Positions 26,713-35,873 of a stretch of DNA of 64,000 nucleotides are shown piece by piece (position 1 is the first letter of the stretch; each line of letters opens with the position of its first letter). The stretch lies in NCBI RefSeq assembly GCF_947499215.1, contig NZ_CANMNI010000002.1, positions 682,001 through 746,000 of the forward strand, read 5' to 3'. The notes under the pieces were generated by a model. The model searched no databases. It was not told the DNA's origin and saw only the letters and a program-made list of their open reading frames with translations. A program made the translations under genes and the position numbers. Source of the DNA: an uncultured Pontibacter sp. (GTDB taxonomy: Bacteria; Bacteroidota; Bacteroidia; Cytophagales; Hymenobacteraceae).

Positions 26713-27667
26713 GCCACTGTCGGTTAAGTTTGCCCAAATACTGAATCAGTAAGGTAATGCTGCCCACCACAAAGAGTGTGGCCAGCAACAGCATAATCTC
26801 CGGCACGTTCTCCCCGATCCGCACTAGGATGGCCGTCACCACCGCTATCCCGCTAAAGGGCAGGGCCGTTAGATAAAAGATATCGCGCACCTTTAGGCCG
26901 TAGGCGATACCTGCGCCATACATAGCCACGCCGAGCAGATAAGCCAAGCCGTAGTCGTAATCTATACTTTCGAAAAGTGCTGAGACCATGCTGATGGTGA
27001 TGACGGTGATTGCCGCCAGCCCCACCAAGCGCGGGAACCAGCGATGCTGTATACCTACGCGCCCTTTAGTCGCTAGGACTTCCCAAATAACAACTGCCGC
27101 TGCATTAAGGATGAACAGAATATCCATCACCACCGCAAAGGACCAGTGTGTGGCGACCTGCTGGGTATAGAGCACGAAAGTGGTGTTGAGTAGCACGAGG
27201 AAAATGAACCAGAGCGGTTGAAACCTTGCCACAACAACCCACAGCACCACGCACATCGTCCACCCCAAGAAAAAGTCATAGGCATTGGCACCGGTCTGGT
27301 AGATCTGGCCGAACACGGCAAAGAGCACGCCGACCAGCATGGTGCTGGCCGTAAGTAGCACATTCTTCACCGTGCCGCTGAGTTTGGTAAACACAGCCGC
27401 AAACGTCACCGCCAGTATCAGCAACTCGATCATACCCAACTTCACGAACTTGTGCATGTCGGCCCAGTTGTAGGCGAAGAAGAATATAATGCCCGAGATC
27501 AGAAAGCTGCCCCCTAGCGCCAACAGAAACAGCCGGACAAACTTCACCCAGTCCTGCGGCCCGGCGTATACCTGCTCTTTTCGGAGCCAGTCGGCTATAC
27601 CTTCCTCGCCCCAGTTGCTGTGCCTAGCGATGCTATAGATGATTTCGCGTGAGAGGTGTGGTTTCAT
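26702..27667 (-). CDS. DUF2157 membrane protein
   Basis: This 321-residue protein begins with a short soluble domain (ADWLRKEQVYAGPQDW) typical of DUF2157. About eight membrane helices follow, the first near 44-66 with FLISGIIFFFAYNWADM, another family hallmark. It overlaps the DUF4401 gene by 11 bases and is the first gene of the trio. The YiaAB gene lies 71 bases upstream in the same direction, so it may or may not share that promoter. Confidence 0.85.
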   Translation of the reverse strand: MKPHLSREIIYSIARHSNWGEEGIADWLRKEQVYAGPQDWVKFVRLFLLALGGSFLISGIIFFFAYNWADMHKFVKLGMIELLILAVTFAAVFTKLSGTVKNVLLTASTMLVGVLFAVFGQIYQTGANAYDFFLGWTMCVVLWVVVARFQPLWFIFLVLLNTTFVLYTQQVATHWSFAVVMDILFILNAAAVVIWEVLATKGRVGIQHRWFPRLVGLAAITVITISMVSALFESIDYDYGLAYLLGVAMYGAGIAYGLKVRDIFYLTALPFSGIAVVTAILVRIGENVPEIMLLLATLFVVGSITLLIQYLGKLNRQWHGR

Positions 27668-27738
27668 AGAATCAATTGAAAAGATGCTGTCATTCCAGAA
27701 TGGAGGCCGATACGTGTTGAGTCTGTTGTAAAGCGGTT

Positions 27739-28161
27739 TTAATAATACAGCTCTGCATCTTGCTTTGCAGGTAGTTCTCTGCCTAAACTGTCACGGGTAT
27801 TTTTCTGCACCGCAATCGCAGCGAAAAGGCTTAGTAAAAACGACATGCCGTAGAAGCCTTTTTCGCTCAGGAGCAAGTCTGCATTCCAAAGCCCCACTGT
27901 CAGCAGCACGATCGCCAACATGGTAGAAAACCAGCTAAGTCCGTAATAGATGTTGGTAACTGGTATACCCTCCAGTTGGTCGCGCACGCTTTTCTGAAGC
28001 GAGATAGCTGAGAATAAACCAAACATTAAGATGGCAAAATAATAGCCCTTTTCGTTCAGCAGCATATAGGCGTTCCACAGTCCGATGAGGTAGGCCGTAA
28101 TACCAGTAAGTAAGGTAGCCCAAGAGGCTGCTACAAATGCGTTTGATGGTTTCTGATTCAT
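27739..28161 (-). CDS. YiaA/YiaB-family inner membrane protein (tandem domain)
   Basis: This 140-residue protein is made of two copies of the YiaAB two-helix domain. The repeat units are [19 protein letters not shown] at about 29-47 and [19 protein letters not shown] at about 92-110, each followed by a QKSVRD/QKNTRD motif. E. coli relatives are inner-membrane proteins of unknown role. It has an unusually well-defined control region: a -7 box at 28187-28194 and a perfect Crp/Fnr-type palindrome at 28217-28230, and the Crp/Fnr regulator is the next gene upstream. Confidence 0.88.
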   Translation of the reverse strand: MNQKPSNAFVAASWATLLTGITAYLIGLWNAYMLLNEKGYYFAILMFGLFSAISLQKSVRDQLEGIPVTNIYYGLSWFSTMLAIVLLTVGLWNADLLLSEKGFYGMSFLLSLFAAIAVQKNTRDSLGRELPAKQDAELYY

Positions 28162-28186
28162 TTTTCTTTCTTGTTAAGTTATGAAT

Positions 28187-28194
28187 CAAAGGTA
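28187..28194 (-). promoter_or_regulatory. -7 box of the YiaAB gene
   Basis: On the minus strand the sequence is TACCTTTG, an exact TAnnTTTG match, 26 bases before the start codon. At the expected -33 position there is only AAG, which suggests dependence on an activator. Confidence 0.6.
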
Positions 28195-28216
28195 TTGCAG
28201 CCCCTAAAACTTTCTT

Positions 28217-28230
28217 TTGACAATTGTCAA
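28217..28230. promoter_or_regulatory. Crp/Fnr-type operator palindrome
   Basis: TTGACAATTGTCAA is a perfect 14-base palindrome that fits the TTGAnnnnnnTCAA pattern of Crp/Fnr-family sites. Its centre is about 42 bases upstream of the start of transcription predicted from the -7 box at 28187-28194, the class II activator position. Confidence 0.6.
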
Positions 28231-28243
28231 AAAAGGAAGTCTA

Positions 28244-28807
28244 TCAAACCTGACTTCGAATCCTGCTCAGCGTTTCCTGGCTTATACCCAAGTAGGAAGC
28301 AATTTGCCCGAGCGGGATTCGCTGCAGAATATGGGGCGAGGTTTCCATGAGCTGTTCATACCGCTCCCGGGCCGTCTTGAACTGCATGGCCATCAACCGC
28401 TCTTCCAGTCTGATGTAATACTGCTCGTTTATAATCCGCACAAGGCGCTCCAAGTCATGGTGCTGATCGAACAGCTGGTGTAGAGCTTCAGAGCTAATTC
28501 CCCACATGGTGGAGTCTTCTAGGACCTGTATGTTTTCTATACCCGGCTTTCGGGAAATGAAACTGTAAAAAGAAGTAATGAAATTGTTTTCGAAGCCAAA
28601 CCAATACGTCACTTCCTTCCCATCCAGATTATAATAACCGCGCAAACAACCCCGCTCTAGGAAGTACAGCTTATTGCATATCATACCTTCCCGTACCAAA
28701 AACGAATTTCTTGGAATTTCAACCCGCGTTAATGCCTTGGAAAGAGCCTCCCATGCTCCTGAAGAAATAGGGTGGTACTGCGATATGCAATTATACAATG
28801 TGTTCAT
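28244..28807 (-). CDS. Crp/Fnr-family transcription regulator
   Basis: This 187-residue protein has a cyclic-nucleotide-binding-like beta-roll at about 20-115 (LYFLERGCLRGYYNLDGKE) and a C-terminal helix-turn-helix at about 164-184 (IPLGQIASYLGISQETLSRI). The cAMP-contacting residues of E. coli Crp are not preserved, as in most Bacteroidota members, so the ligand is unknown. No iron-sulfur cysteine cluster is present at the N-terminus. The gene lies directly upstream of the YiaAB gene in the same direction, with a perfect palindromic operator in the gap, so YiaAB is a likely target. Confidence 0.88.
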   Translation of the reverse strand: MNTLYNCISQYHPISSGAWEALSKALTRVEIPRNSFLVREGMICNKLYFLERGCLRGYYNLDGKEVTYWFGFENNFITSFYSFISRKPGIENIQVLEDSTMWGISSEALHQLFDQHHDLERLVRIINEQYYIRLEERLMAMQFKTARERYEQLMETSPHILQRIPLGQIASYLGISQETLSRIRSQV

Positions 28808-28857
28808 TTCGAGGCTCTTTTACTTTGGTGTGGAGTTAGATTTTTTTTGTTAAAATG

Positions 28858-29865
28858 CTACCTTACAATCGTAACAGTACCTCTGTACCGATCCTTCGCG
28901 AAGGGATGCTCTAGCATATAAAAGTATACTCCTTCCACCAGCCCCCAGCCGTCCCAGTCGTTGCTGTATCCATCCGAATGATAGACCTGCTTCCCCCATC
29001 TGTTATAGACCTGTAATTTCCACAGATCTGTAGTGAGCCCCTTTATGTGAAACGAGTCATTGAGGCCGTCCCCGTTTGGTGTGAAGATATTCGGCACTAC
29101 CAGTTCCGGCAGCGGCTCTACGAAAACATCATCTACAAAATAATAAGCTCGATAAAAGAAGGTATTCCCCTTCTCCCTTACCACTTCGGCTGTGGTGGAG
29201 GCCGCATCATAGAAGTTGCCGATAATGAGGTACCTTGCCGGGGACTGCGCCACAAACACTCCCTGCACCAGTACCCACTCTTCCTTATTTTTTATAACTC
29301 TTGTTTCGTTCACCTGCGGCACAAAGGGAAGAACGCTACTGGTGGGCTCATTCACAAAAGTGTCCGAGAAATACATGCCCAGGTTATTGATAGCTACCCG
29401 GGAGCTGTCGGCCAGGGAAACCCACATGCCGGTGAAGTAGCGCTGCCCAGGCACCAAAGGCTCAGAGAGCGGCACCTGCAGGTATTCACGGGCATTAGGA
29501 TGTGAACCAGAAGACTCCTGTGCGTATAGGATATAACCTGCCATAGAGGTGCCGGTGCGGGGCATCTGAGAGCCCTTCGAGAGCCAAAAAGTACTTGACG
29601 TAGCGTGGTTGGCACAACTGGTTGGAATCTGTGTGCTGAAGACATCAGAAGTACCAAATGTCGGCAGCGTCCAGTGCTTCAGGATTTCAGGCATCATTGC
29701 TTGGCTGGAGACTATGCCGCAAAACAGGCTCTCGTACTCCTCAAAGCTGGGGTTAAGCACTAGGTTCTGAGCTGTGAGAGAAAATCCCGGTGTGCCCCAC
29801 ATTAGTAATAGTACTAATAGGTTATGCAAGCACCATTTTCTCAGTAACTCTTTCATGACAAGCAA
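28858..29865 (-). CDS. T9SS-secreted protein with CHU_C sorting domain
   Basis: This 335-residue exported protein has a signal peptide (about 1-33, FSLTAQ). A carbohydrate-binding-like beta-sandwich region starts LVLNPSFEEYE. A C-terminal gliding-motility-associated (CHU_C, type B) sorting domain at 254-335 has NIFTPNGDGLND, YNRWGKQVY and GVYFYML. Such tails direct secretion through the type IX system to the cell surface. The DNA is AT-richer than the neighbours. An alternative start three codons later (MKELL) is equally possible. Confidence 0.88.
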   Translation of the reverse strand: MLVMKELLRKWCLHNLLVLLLMWGTPGFSLTAQNLVLNPSFEEYESLFCGIVSSQAMMPEILKHWTLPTFGTSDVFSTQIPTSCANHATSSTFWLSKGSQMPRTGTSMAGYILYAQESSGSHPNAREYLQVPLSEPLVPGQRYFTGMWVSLADSSRVAINNLGMYFSDTFVNEPTSSVLPFVPQVNETRVIKNKEEWVLVQGVFVAQSPARYLIIGNFYDAASTTAEVVREKGNTFFYRAYYFVDDVFVEPLPELVVPNIFTPNGDGLNDSFHIKGLTTDLWKLQVYNRWGKQVYHSDGYSNDWDGWGLVEGVYFYMLEHPFAKDRYRGTVTIVR

Positions 29866-30278
29866 TTTCTAATACATGAGGAAATATTTTATCCCCTTGT
29901 AAGTTTGCAATAAATATGACTATGTTTTTAAAATGAAGCTTTCCCTAATACTGAACTAACTATAAAAAAATGTTTCTGCAGGCTTTAAGTTTGGAAATTA
30001 TAGTAAATGGAATTTAGCTGAGCACTTAACTCATTCAAAATCTATTTCGATTTTGAACTTTAGCATAACGGACTTGGCTTTGCGGTGGCGCAGTTAACTT
30101 ATAGAATTTGTTGGGCATTTGTTTTTATTCTTTCTGTACCCACTTATTCTGGATAAAACCCTAACTTCTGAAAATACGAAGTAGTACATCAGGCCCTATT
30201 ACAAGAAAGCTTTTCTCCTTGTATTTAAAAACTGCTATACAAGAGAACTGACAAAGTACAGGATAGAATAACCAGCAG
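29866..30278. other. AT-rich intergenic stretch
   Basis: No gene, clear hairpin or promoter is supported here. The sequence is rich in T and A and contains no copy of the TATACCT motif. Confidence 0.6.
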
Positions 30279-31091
30279 TTAATTTTCACAATTATAACTA
30301 TAGCTAAAGGTATCCGTCGTGCTCTTGTCAAGTCTTGTGCTGGTCTCTCGAGTAGTGTAGCCGTCTGAGTTGTATTCAAATATGGAAGTATAGGAATTTT
30401 GTTTAGAAACAGAGCCATCTGGTCTGGTTTTAGTGAGCTTTGTAATATTGCGGTAGTAAGGATATCCAAGGCTTTCCCCAAACACAACATCATTAATAAA
30501 AGGCAGGGCCTCAATAAAAGCACGGTTTCTACTATCGTATTCCAGCGAAATTGACTCAACAAACGTTCCTGCTGGTCTATAGTGCCTAGCTGTGTGCATC
30601 AGTCCATTGCTGTATTCATACAACCAAACTTCAGTCGTAGCAGCTGGTTCAGTAATGGTTACGCTTCTTAGTTCTGTTGGGGAGCTATATTCATATGTTT
30701 TGGTCTGCAACTCCTTTGTAAGACGATTACTTCCCTCCTCTTTCCCAAATGTAGTAACTCTTGTAAGTAATCCTATAGCGTTATACTCATAAGTAGTATA
30801 ACTATCTAATTTGTCATAAACGTAATAAGTCCTTCGGGATATTTTGTTTTGCGAGTTAAACTCAAACGACTCCTTAATGTAAACTCCTCCATCAGTAAAG
30901 GATGTTTCCATTCCAAGCAGCGTTCCATTTTCATCATAAAGGAACTCTTGAAACCTCCCTCCGCCATTATTTCTGACATCAAAAGTGACCATTCTGCAGA
31001 CATCGTTATTTAGAAACACCGGCTTCACATCTTCCTTGGAGTCACATGAAACAAAAGCCAAGAGTAGGCATAAGAGTAGTAACGTCTTCAT
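30279..31091 (-). CDS. Hypothetical lipoprotein with YD-like repeats
   Basis: This 270-residue lipoprotein has its lipobox at Cys16 (AFVSC). The mature protein is a run of short beta-hairpin units with Tyr-rich motifs (FLYDENGTLLG, YYVYDKLDSYTTYEYNAIG, SLEYDSRNRAF, SIFEYNSDGYTT). These resemble the YD/RHS-type or DUF4595-like repeats of Bacteroidota surface lipoproteins. It probably sits on the outer membrane. The gene is AT-rich and isolated, with long non-coding flanks on both sides. Its function is unknown. Confidence 0.75.
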   Translation of the reverse strand: MKTLLLLCLLLAFVSCDSKEDVKPVFLNNDVCRMVTFDVRNNGGGRFQEFLYDENGTLLGMETSFTDGGVYIKESFEFNSQNKISRRTYYVYDKLDSYTTYEYNAIGLLTRVTTFGKEEGSNRLTKELQTKTYEYSSPTELRSVTITEPAATTEVWLYEYSNGLMHTARHYRPAGTFVESISLEYDSRNRAFIEALPFINDVVFGESLGYPYYRNITKLTKTRPDGSVSKQNSYTSIFEYNSDGYTTRETSTRLDKSTTDTFSYSYNCEN

Positions 31092-31620
31092 TTATTGAAT
31101 ATTAATATTTTATGAAATTTTATACGTATTATTTCAATATATTCAATATGTTCTACTAAAGAATTTTATAAAGCACATCATTTGCTTGCTTAGTGAAAAT
31201 TAAATATTAGCTAATACATTTTCAGGAAATACTGACAGCCTGAGGGTAAACTTAGATTTGATATAGTGTCGCTCCTTATTCTGACTGTTCTCTGTCCATT
31301 TTACGACTATCCGATAGCTTCTTTCTCCAATGAGGTAATGTTTTTGCTTTATACCCATCAGCTTAATGTGGCATCCCCAACAATTACTCTGCCTCAATCT
31401 CAGAGGTACTGTTAGACATGCAGCGGCCACCTCCTATTCAAGTTGGTAGTCGATTGAAATCTTTCTGTAAACAATGTCTATCATTTTCACAGCTTCCATA
31501 TTTAAATTATGTCCAACACTACCTCGAAAGCGTAAACATACGCTTATCTGTATATTATCAAACATAGCGAAATCCATTTATTTATCAACCTTACTATCTA
31601 GCATTTTAAGCACTACTACC
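31092..31620. other. AT-rich intergenic stretch
   Basis: About 530 bases without a supported gene. A 76-codon frame at 31200-31430 (minus) could be a gene remnant but has no homology I recognise. The gluQ promoter begins at its right end. Confidence 0.5.
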
Positions 31621-31650
31621 TTGACTTTTAATCAGGCAGCTATACCTTTG
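31621..31650 (+). promoter_or_regulatory. Promoter of gluQ
   Basis: TTG at 31621-31623, a 19-base spacer, then TACCTTTG at 31643-31650 match the Bacteroidota TTG-N19-TAnnTTTG promoter. The -7 box overlaps a TATACCT motif copy. The predicted leader to the GTG start is about 20 bases. Confidence 0.7.
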
Positions 31651-31676
31651 ACCTAGCCAAACCCGGCGCTATACCT

Positions 31677-32594
31677 GTGGAAACGAAACAGCAAATAAAA
31701 ACCCGCATCGCCCCGACCCCCAGCGGCTATCTGCATCTGGGCAATGCGCTGTCGTTTGCTATTACGTGGGCGCTGGCACGCAAGCAGCAAGGCATCGTAT
31801 TGCTGCGCATCGACGACCTCGACAATGCCCGCTTCCGCCCAGAGTACCTGCAGGACATCTTCGACATGCTCGACTTCATGGGCCTTGACTACGACGAAGG
31901 GCCGCGTAATCCACAGGATTTTCAGGAGAACTACTCCCAGCTTCTAAAGCTACCGGCTTACCAGGCGCAACTCGATAAACTGGTGCAGCAAGGGATGGTG
32001 TATACCTGCCCGTGCTCCCGTACTCAGATAGCGGCCTTGTCGCCGCAGGGGCTATACCCGCTCACCTGCCGCGAGGAACAGTTGCCGCTCGATACGCCCA
32101 ATGCCGCTTGGCGCGTCCGTATACCGGAGGGCACAGTCATCTCGTTCAAAGATCAGTTGCTCGGCAATTGCACCGTCGCATTGGCCCTCGAAATGCCCGA
32201 CTTCGTGGTGCGCCGCAAAGACGGTATACCTGCCTACCAGATTGCCTCGATCGTAGATGACTTGGCTATGGGCGTGAACCTGATCGTGCGGGGCGAGGAC
32301 CTCATGCTCTCCACGGCGGCACAGCTTTTCTTGGCGGAGCACACCGGCGCCACCGCCTTCACCAATGCAGCTTTTGTGCACCACCCACTCATCGTAAGTG
32401 AGGGCAACAAGCTCTCCAAATCGCACGATGCCCTCTCGCTCACCGAAATGCGCAAAGCGGGGCTTACCTCTCAACAACTCTGGCAAAAGCTGGCTGAGCT
32501 GCTCGGTTGGCAAGACGCAGGTGTAACAGACGCCCAAACTTTCCTCAGGAGGTTCCATCTCAAAGACCTGCCACGGCACATCGCACAGGTATAG
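31677..32594 (+). CDS. gluQ: Glutamyl-Q tRNA(Asp) synthetase
   Basis: This 305-residue paralogue of the glutamyl-tRNA synthetase catalytic core attaches glutamate to queuosine of tRNA-Asp. It has the HIGH-type motif HLGN at 20-23, the KMSKS-type motif KLSKS at 245-249, and the zinc site Cys111, Cys113, Tyr127 and Cys131. The anticodon-binding domain of GltX is absent, as expected for GluQ. The start is GTG, because an in-frame stop lies between it and the next upstream start. The stop codon TAG is part of an AGGTATAG motif copy. It is probably monocistronic. Confidence 0.93.
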   Translation: METKQQIKTRIAPTPSGYLHLGNALSFAITWALARKQQGIVLLRIDDLDNARFRPEYLQDIFDMLDFMGLDYDEGPRNPQDFQENYSQLLKLPAYQAQLDKLVQQGMVYTCPCSRTQIAALSPQGLYPLTCREEQLPLDTPNAAWRVRIPEGTVISFKDQLLGNCTVALALEMPDFVVRRKDGIPAYQIASIVDDLAMGVNLIVRGEDLMLSTAAQLFLAEHTGATAFTNAAFVHHPLIVSEGNKLSKSHDALSLTEMRKAGLTSQQLWQKLAELLGWQDAGVTDAQTFLRRFHLKDLPRHIAQV

Positions 32595-32672
32595 CAAGCG
32601 CCTCTTTGTAGCGCCTCGGCTTTTCTTTCGTATAGAGAGAAAACTGCTCAAAAAGAGAAAGCCGCGAACCCT

Positions 32673-34040
32673 ATGCCTTCCTATAATCGAAACAGAAGAA
32701 CTTCCTCACGAAATTTACGCGTCTCCACAACAGGTGGTGCCAGCACACAGGGCGCCGGTCAGCCAAAAGGCTATACCTCCACTGTCACCCGCAGAAACCT
32801 GCGAACCAAAACCCGCAGAAGAAGAAAGCCCGCACGGGGTTCGGCTGTGAAGGGAGCCCAGAACCGACTTCGCAATTTCCGACAGGCCTCAATCCTAGCT
32901 GTGGCCATTACCGGTTTTATTTTGATGATGTTTGCGCCAAGCGAAGCAGGTCTTGCGCAGGACAATGGCCCAGACTCCGTGGCCGTGGTGGAGGAAGTGG
33001 CGGTTGAGGAACTGGTGCCCGGCGATACTGCTTCAGAGGCTGTTGTCCAGAACGGCTCCACCAAGGAAGCTACCGTGGAAGCCATTGGCGCGCTGCAGGG
33101 CCTATGGGACAGCTTCATGTTCAACCTGCCCAAACTGCTAATAGCCTTTATCACACTAGTCCTAGCTTGGCTAGTCGTACGCATGGTGCGATCTATCCTG
33201 CAGCGTTACATCGGCAAATGGCAAAGCTCGAGCGCAATCATTTCGCTCGTTTCTATTGCAGTATGGCTACTGGCTATTGGCGTAGCCCTCAGTGTTGTGG
33301 CTGGCGACATTAGGGCATTGGTCGGATCTTTTGGTCTTATTGGTTTGGCCCTATCATGGTCGCTGCAAACGCCCATCGAGAGCTTTACGGGCTGGCTTAT
33401 GAACTCCTACCAAGGCTACTACCGCGTAGGAGACCGCATCCGGGTGGGCGAGGTCTTCGGCGACGTATACCGCATCGACTTCCTCACCACGACCGTTTGG
33501 GAGATCGGGGCACCCTACCAACCGGGCTTCGTGCAGGCAGAGCAGCCCACCGGCCGCTTGGTGACTTTCCCAAACAACGAGGTGCTAACAGGTACGATCA
33601 TCAACCTTACCGGCGACTTCCCTTATGTTTGGGACGAGCTGGATGTAGGCGTGGCCAACGAGTCGGATGTACCGCTTTCCATGGAAGTGCTGGAAAGCGT
33701 AGCGCTGGGTTTGCTCGGCGACTACATGAAGGCGCCCGCCGCCTCCTACTCCCATCTCCTGCAGCGGGCCGGGCTGGACGATGCCGTGCCGGACAAGCCG
33801 CAGGTGTTCGTCTCCATGACTGAATCTTGGACAAACGTGACCATCCGCTACTTGGTGGGAGCACGCGAGCGGCGCAAGTGGAAAAGCGAACTCACACTGC
33901 GCATCACCAACGAACTGAACAAGCCGGAGTACATTGGCAAAATCATTCCGGTATACCCTCGGCAGCAGGTGCAGTTCATCAATCCCCAAGGTGTGCCTGT
34001 TCAGGCAGATCTAACTGACAAAGACAGATCGAAAGAATAA
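32673..34040 (+). CDS. MscS-like mechanosensitive ion channel with basic N-terminal extension
   Basis: This 455-residue protein ends in an MscS domain, the channel that releases solutes on osmotic downshock. Membrane helices lie near 71-88, 153-171 and 187-210. The pore-lining helix region is GDIRALVGSFGLIGLALSWS near 211-230. The beta domain follows with YRVGDRIRVGEVFGDV. The first 70 residues are unusual: hydrophilic, disordered and rich in Arg, Lys and Ser (RTKTRRRRKPARG at 44-56). An Ala/Val/Glu-rich segment separates the first helix from the channel. The next gene starts three bases after the stop. Confidence 0.85.
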   Translation: MPSYNRNRRTSSRNLRVSTTGGASTQGAGQPKGYTSTVTRRNLRTKTRRRRKPARGSAVKGAQNRLRNFRQASILAVAITGFILMMFAPSEAGLAQDNGPDSVAVVEEVAVEELVPGDTASEAVVQNGSTKEATVEAIGALQGLWDSFMFNLPKLLIAFITLVLAWLVVRMVRSILQRYIGKWQSSSAIISLVSIAVWLLAIGVALSVVAGDIRALVGSFGLIGLALSWSLQTPIESFTGWLMNSYQGYYRVGDRIRVGEVFGDVYRIDFLTTTVWEIGAPYQPGFVQAEQPTGRLVTFPNNEVLTGTIINLTGDFPYVWDELDVGVANESDVPLSMEVLESVALGLLGDYMKAPAASYSHLLQRAGLDDAVPDKPQVFVSMTESWTNVTIRYLVGARERRKWKSELTLRITNELNKPEYIGKIIPVYPRQQVQFINPQGVPVQADLTDKDRSKE

Positions 34041-34043
34041 CCC

Positions 34044-35801
34044 ATGCGCGTACTCTGGAACTACCTGCAGCCCCATCGCGGACTGGTTGTACTCTCGCTT
34101 TTGCTGGCCGGCATCAGTCAGGTGCTGGCGCTTGTCGACCCGATCATTTTCGGAAAGATCATCGACGACTACGCCACACCGCCCTTCACCATGAGCAGCG
34201 AGGAGCGTGTGGAGGGAGCGCTTTGGCTGATGCTGCTGGCTGTGGGGGTCGCGCTGCTCTCCCGTTTGGCCAAGGCTTTTCAGGAGTATTTCACCAATCT
34301 GGTCGTGCAGAAGTTTGGTGTGCAGATCTTCAACGACGGTCTCAAGCAAACACTCAAACTCTCTTATCAGGAATACGCCGACCAGAACAGCGGCGAAACG
34401 CTTTCTATTTTGCAGCGGGTGCGCCGCGACACCGAGCGCTTTATCAACTCCTTTATCAACATCCTGTTTTCTTCTTTGGTCGGTGTGGGTTTCTTGATCT
34501 GGTATGCCATCACGAAGCACTGGGCGCTGGTGCCGATTTTCATCATCGGGATGGTCGTGCTCGGCGGACTCACCAGTTTGCTCAGCGCCAAAATCAAAAC
34601 CATGCAGCGCTCGATTAACAGAGCTACAAACAAAATGTCGGGTGTGATCACGGAGTCGCTGCGCAACATTGAGCTGGTAAAAAGCCTCGGACTGACTTAC
34701 CCGGAGATACGCCGCCTGCGCGAGCATACCGAACGGATCTTCACGCTGGAGATGGCCAAGGTAAAGCGAGTCCGCACCCTTTCTTTTCTGCAAGGCGCAG
34801 CGCTCAATCTGCTTAAACAGTCCATCCTTTTCACGCTGCTTTGGCTAATTTTTCGGGATGTGCTCACCACAGGCGAACTGATTTCCATGCAATTTATCTC
34901 GGTGAGCATTTTTGGGCCGCTGCAGGACATGGGCACCATCATCCTGACCTACCGCGAAGCCGAGGCCTCGCTCCACAACTTCGATGAGCTCATGAACAAA
35001 CCCGTGGAGACCCGACCCGAATCGGCGATTGACGTGGGGCCGCTGCAGCAACTGCGTTTCGAGGATGTGGTGTTCCGGCACAAGGGTGCTCCGCAAAACT
35101 CCGTGGACGGTATTTCCTTTGAGGCCAACACCGGTGATACCATTGCCTTTGTGGGGCCGTCGGGCTCGGGCAAATCCACCTTGGTCAAGCTGCTCGTGGG
35201 GCTCTATGTACCCGTGAGCGGCGAGATATACTTTAACGGCACTCCTGTACGGGAAATTTGGCTAAACGAAGCACGACGGCAGCTGGGCTTTGTGACACAG
35301 GAGACCAACTTGTTTTCGGGCACCATCAAGGAGAACCTGCAGTATGTGAAACCGGACGCAACTGACGAAGAAGTAATCCGGGCCATGGAAAAGGCATCGG
35401 CCACCACTCTGCTCAGCCGTTCCGAGCAAGGCATCCATACCCAGATCGGGGAAGGCGGACTGAAGATGTCAGGTGGCGAGAAGCAGCGACTTTCCATCGC
35501 CCGCGCCCTCATCCGTAACCCGCGTCTGCTCATTTTCGACGAAGCCACCTCCGCTCTCGATTCCCTCACGGAAGAGGAAATTACGGCCACGGTAAAAGAG
35601 ATTTCAGCCCTTCGGGAGCAGATTACCATTCTGATTGCTCACCGCCTCAGCACGATCATGCACGCCGATACTATCTATGTGCTGGAAAAAGGAAAGATCG
35701 TAGAGCAGGGCAACCACGCTGAACTGGTCGAGCAAAAAGGGCTTTACTACGCCATGTGGCGTCAGCAGATTGGGGAGCGCAAGGTGGAGTTGATCCGGTA
35801 G
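34044..35801 (+). CDS. ABC exporter, fused membrane and ATPase domains
   Basis: This 585-residue half-transporter has a six-helix ABC membrane domain (about 15-320) followed by the ATPase domain. Walker A GPSGSGKST is at 371-379, the Q-loop at about 419-421 (VTQETNLFSG), the signature MSGGEKQ at 475-481, Walker B LLIFDEA at 495-501, and the switch AHRLST near 532-537. The order and length match MsbA-type homodimeric lipid or drug exporters. The signature has MSGGEKQ rather than LSGGQ. It starts three bases after the MscS gene, so the two are probably an operon. The substrate is unknown. Confidence 0.93.
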   Translation: MRVLWNYLQPHRGLVVLSLLLAGISQVLALVDPIIFGKIIDDYATPPFTMSSEERVEGALWLMLLAVGVALLSRLAKAFQEYFTNLVVQKFGVQIFNDGLKQTLKLSYQEYADQNSGETLSILQRVRRDTERFINSFINILFSSLVGVGFLIWYAITKHWALVPIFIIGMVVLGGLTSLLSAKIKTMQRSINRATNKMSGVITESLRNIELVKSLGLTYPEIRRLREHTERIFTLEMAKVKRVRTLSFLQGAALNLLKQSILFTLLWLIFRDVLTTGELISMQFISVSIFGPLQDMGTIILTYREAEASLHNFDELMNKPVETRPESAIDVGPLQQLRFEDVVFRHKGAPQNSVDGISFEANTGDTIAFVGPSGSGKSTLVKLLVGLYVPVSGEIYFNGTPVREIWLNEARRQLGFVTQETNLFSGTIKENLQYVKPDATDEEVIRAMEKASATTLLSRSEQGIHTQIGEGGLKMSGGEKQRLSIARALIRNPRLLIFDEATSALDSLTEEEITATVKEISALREQITILIAHRLSTIMHADTIYVLEKGKIVEQGNHAELVEQKGLYYAMWRQQIGERKVELIR

Positions 35802-35873
35802 AGGTATAGCCTGCAACCTTCCTGCTGCGTGCACGGTATGCAAAGCAACACACTAAAACAGAACATTATACCT

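Noticed and set aside
30161..30562. 133-codon minus-strand frame
   Set aside because: It overlaps the YD-like lipoprotein gene in another frame and has no domain.
31200..31430. 76-codon minus-strand frame in the AT-rich gap
   Set aside because: No recognised family, ribosome-binding site or conserved neighbour. It could be a gene remnant, but I cannot support it.
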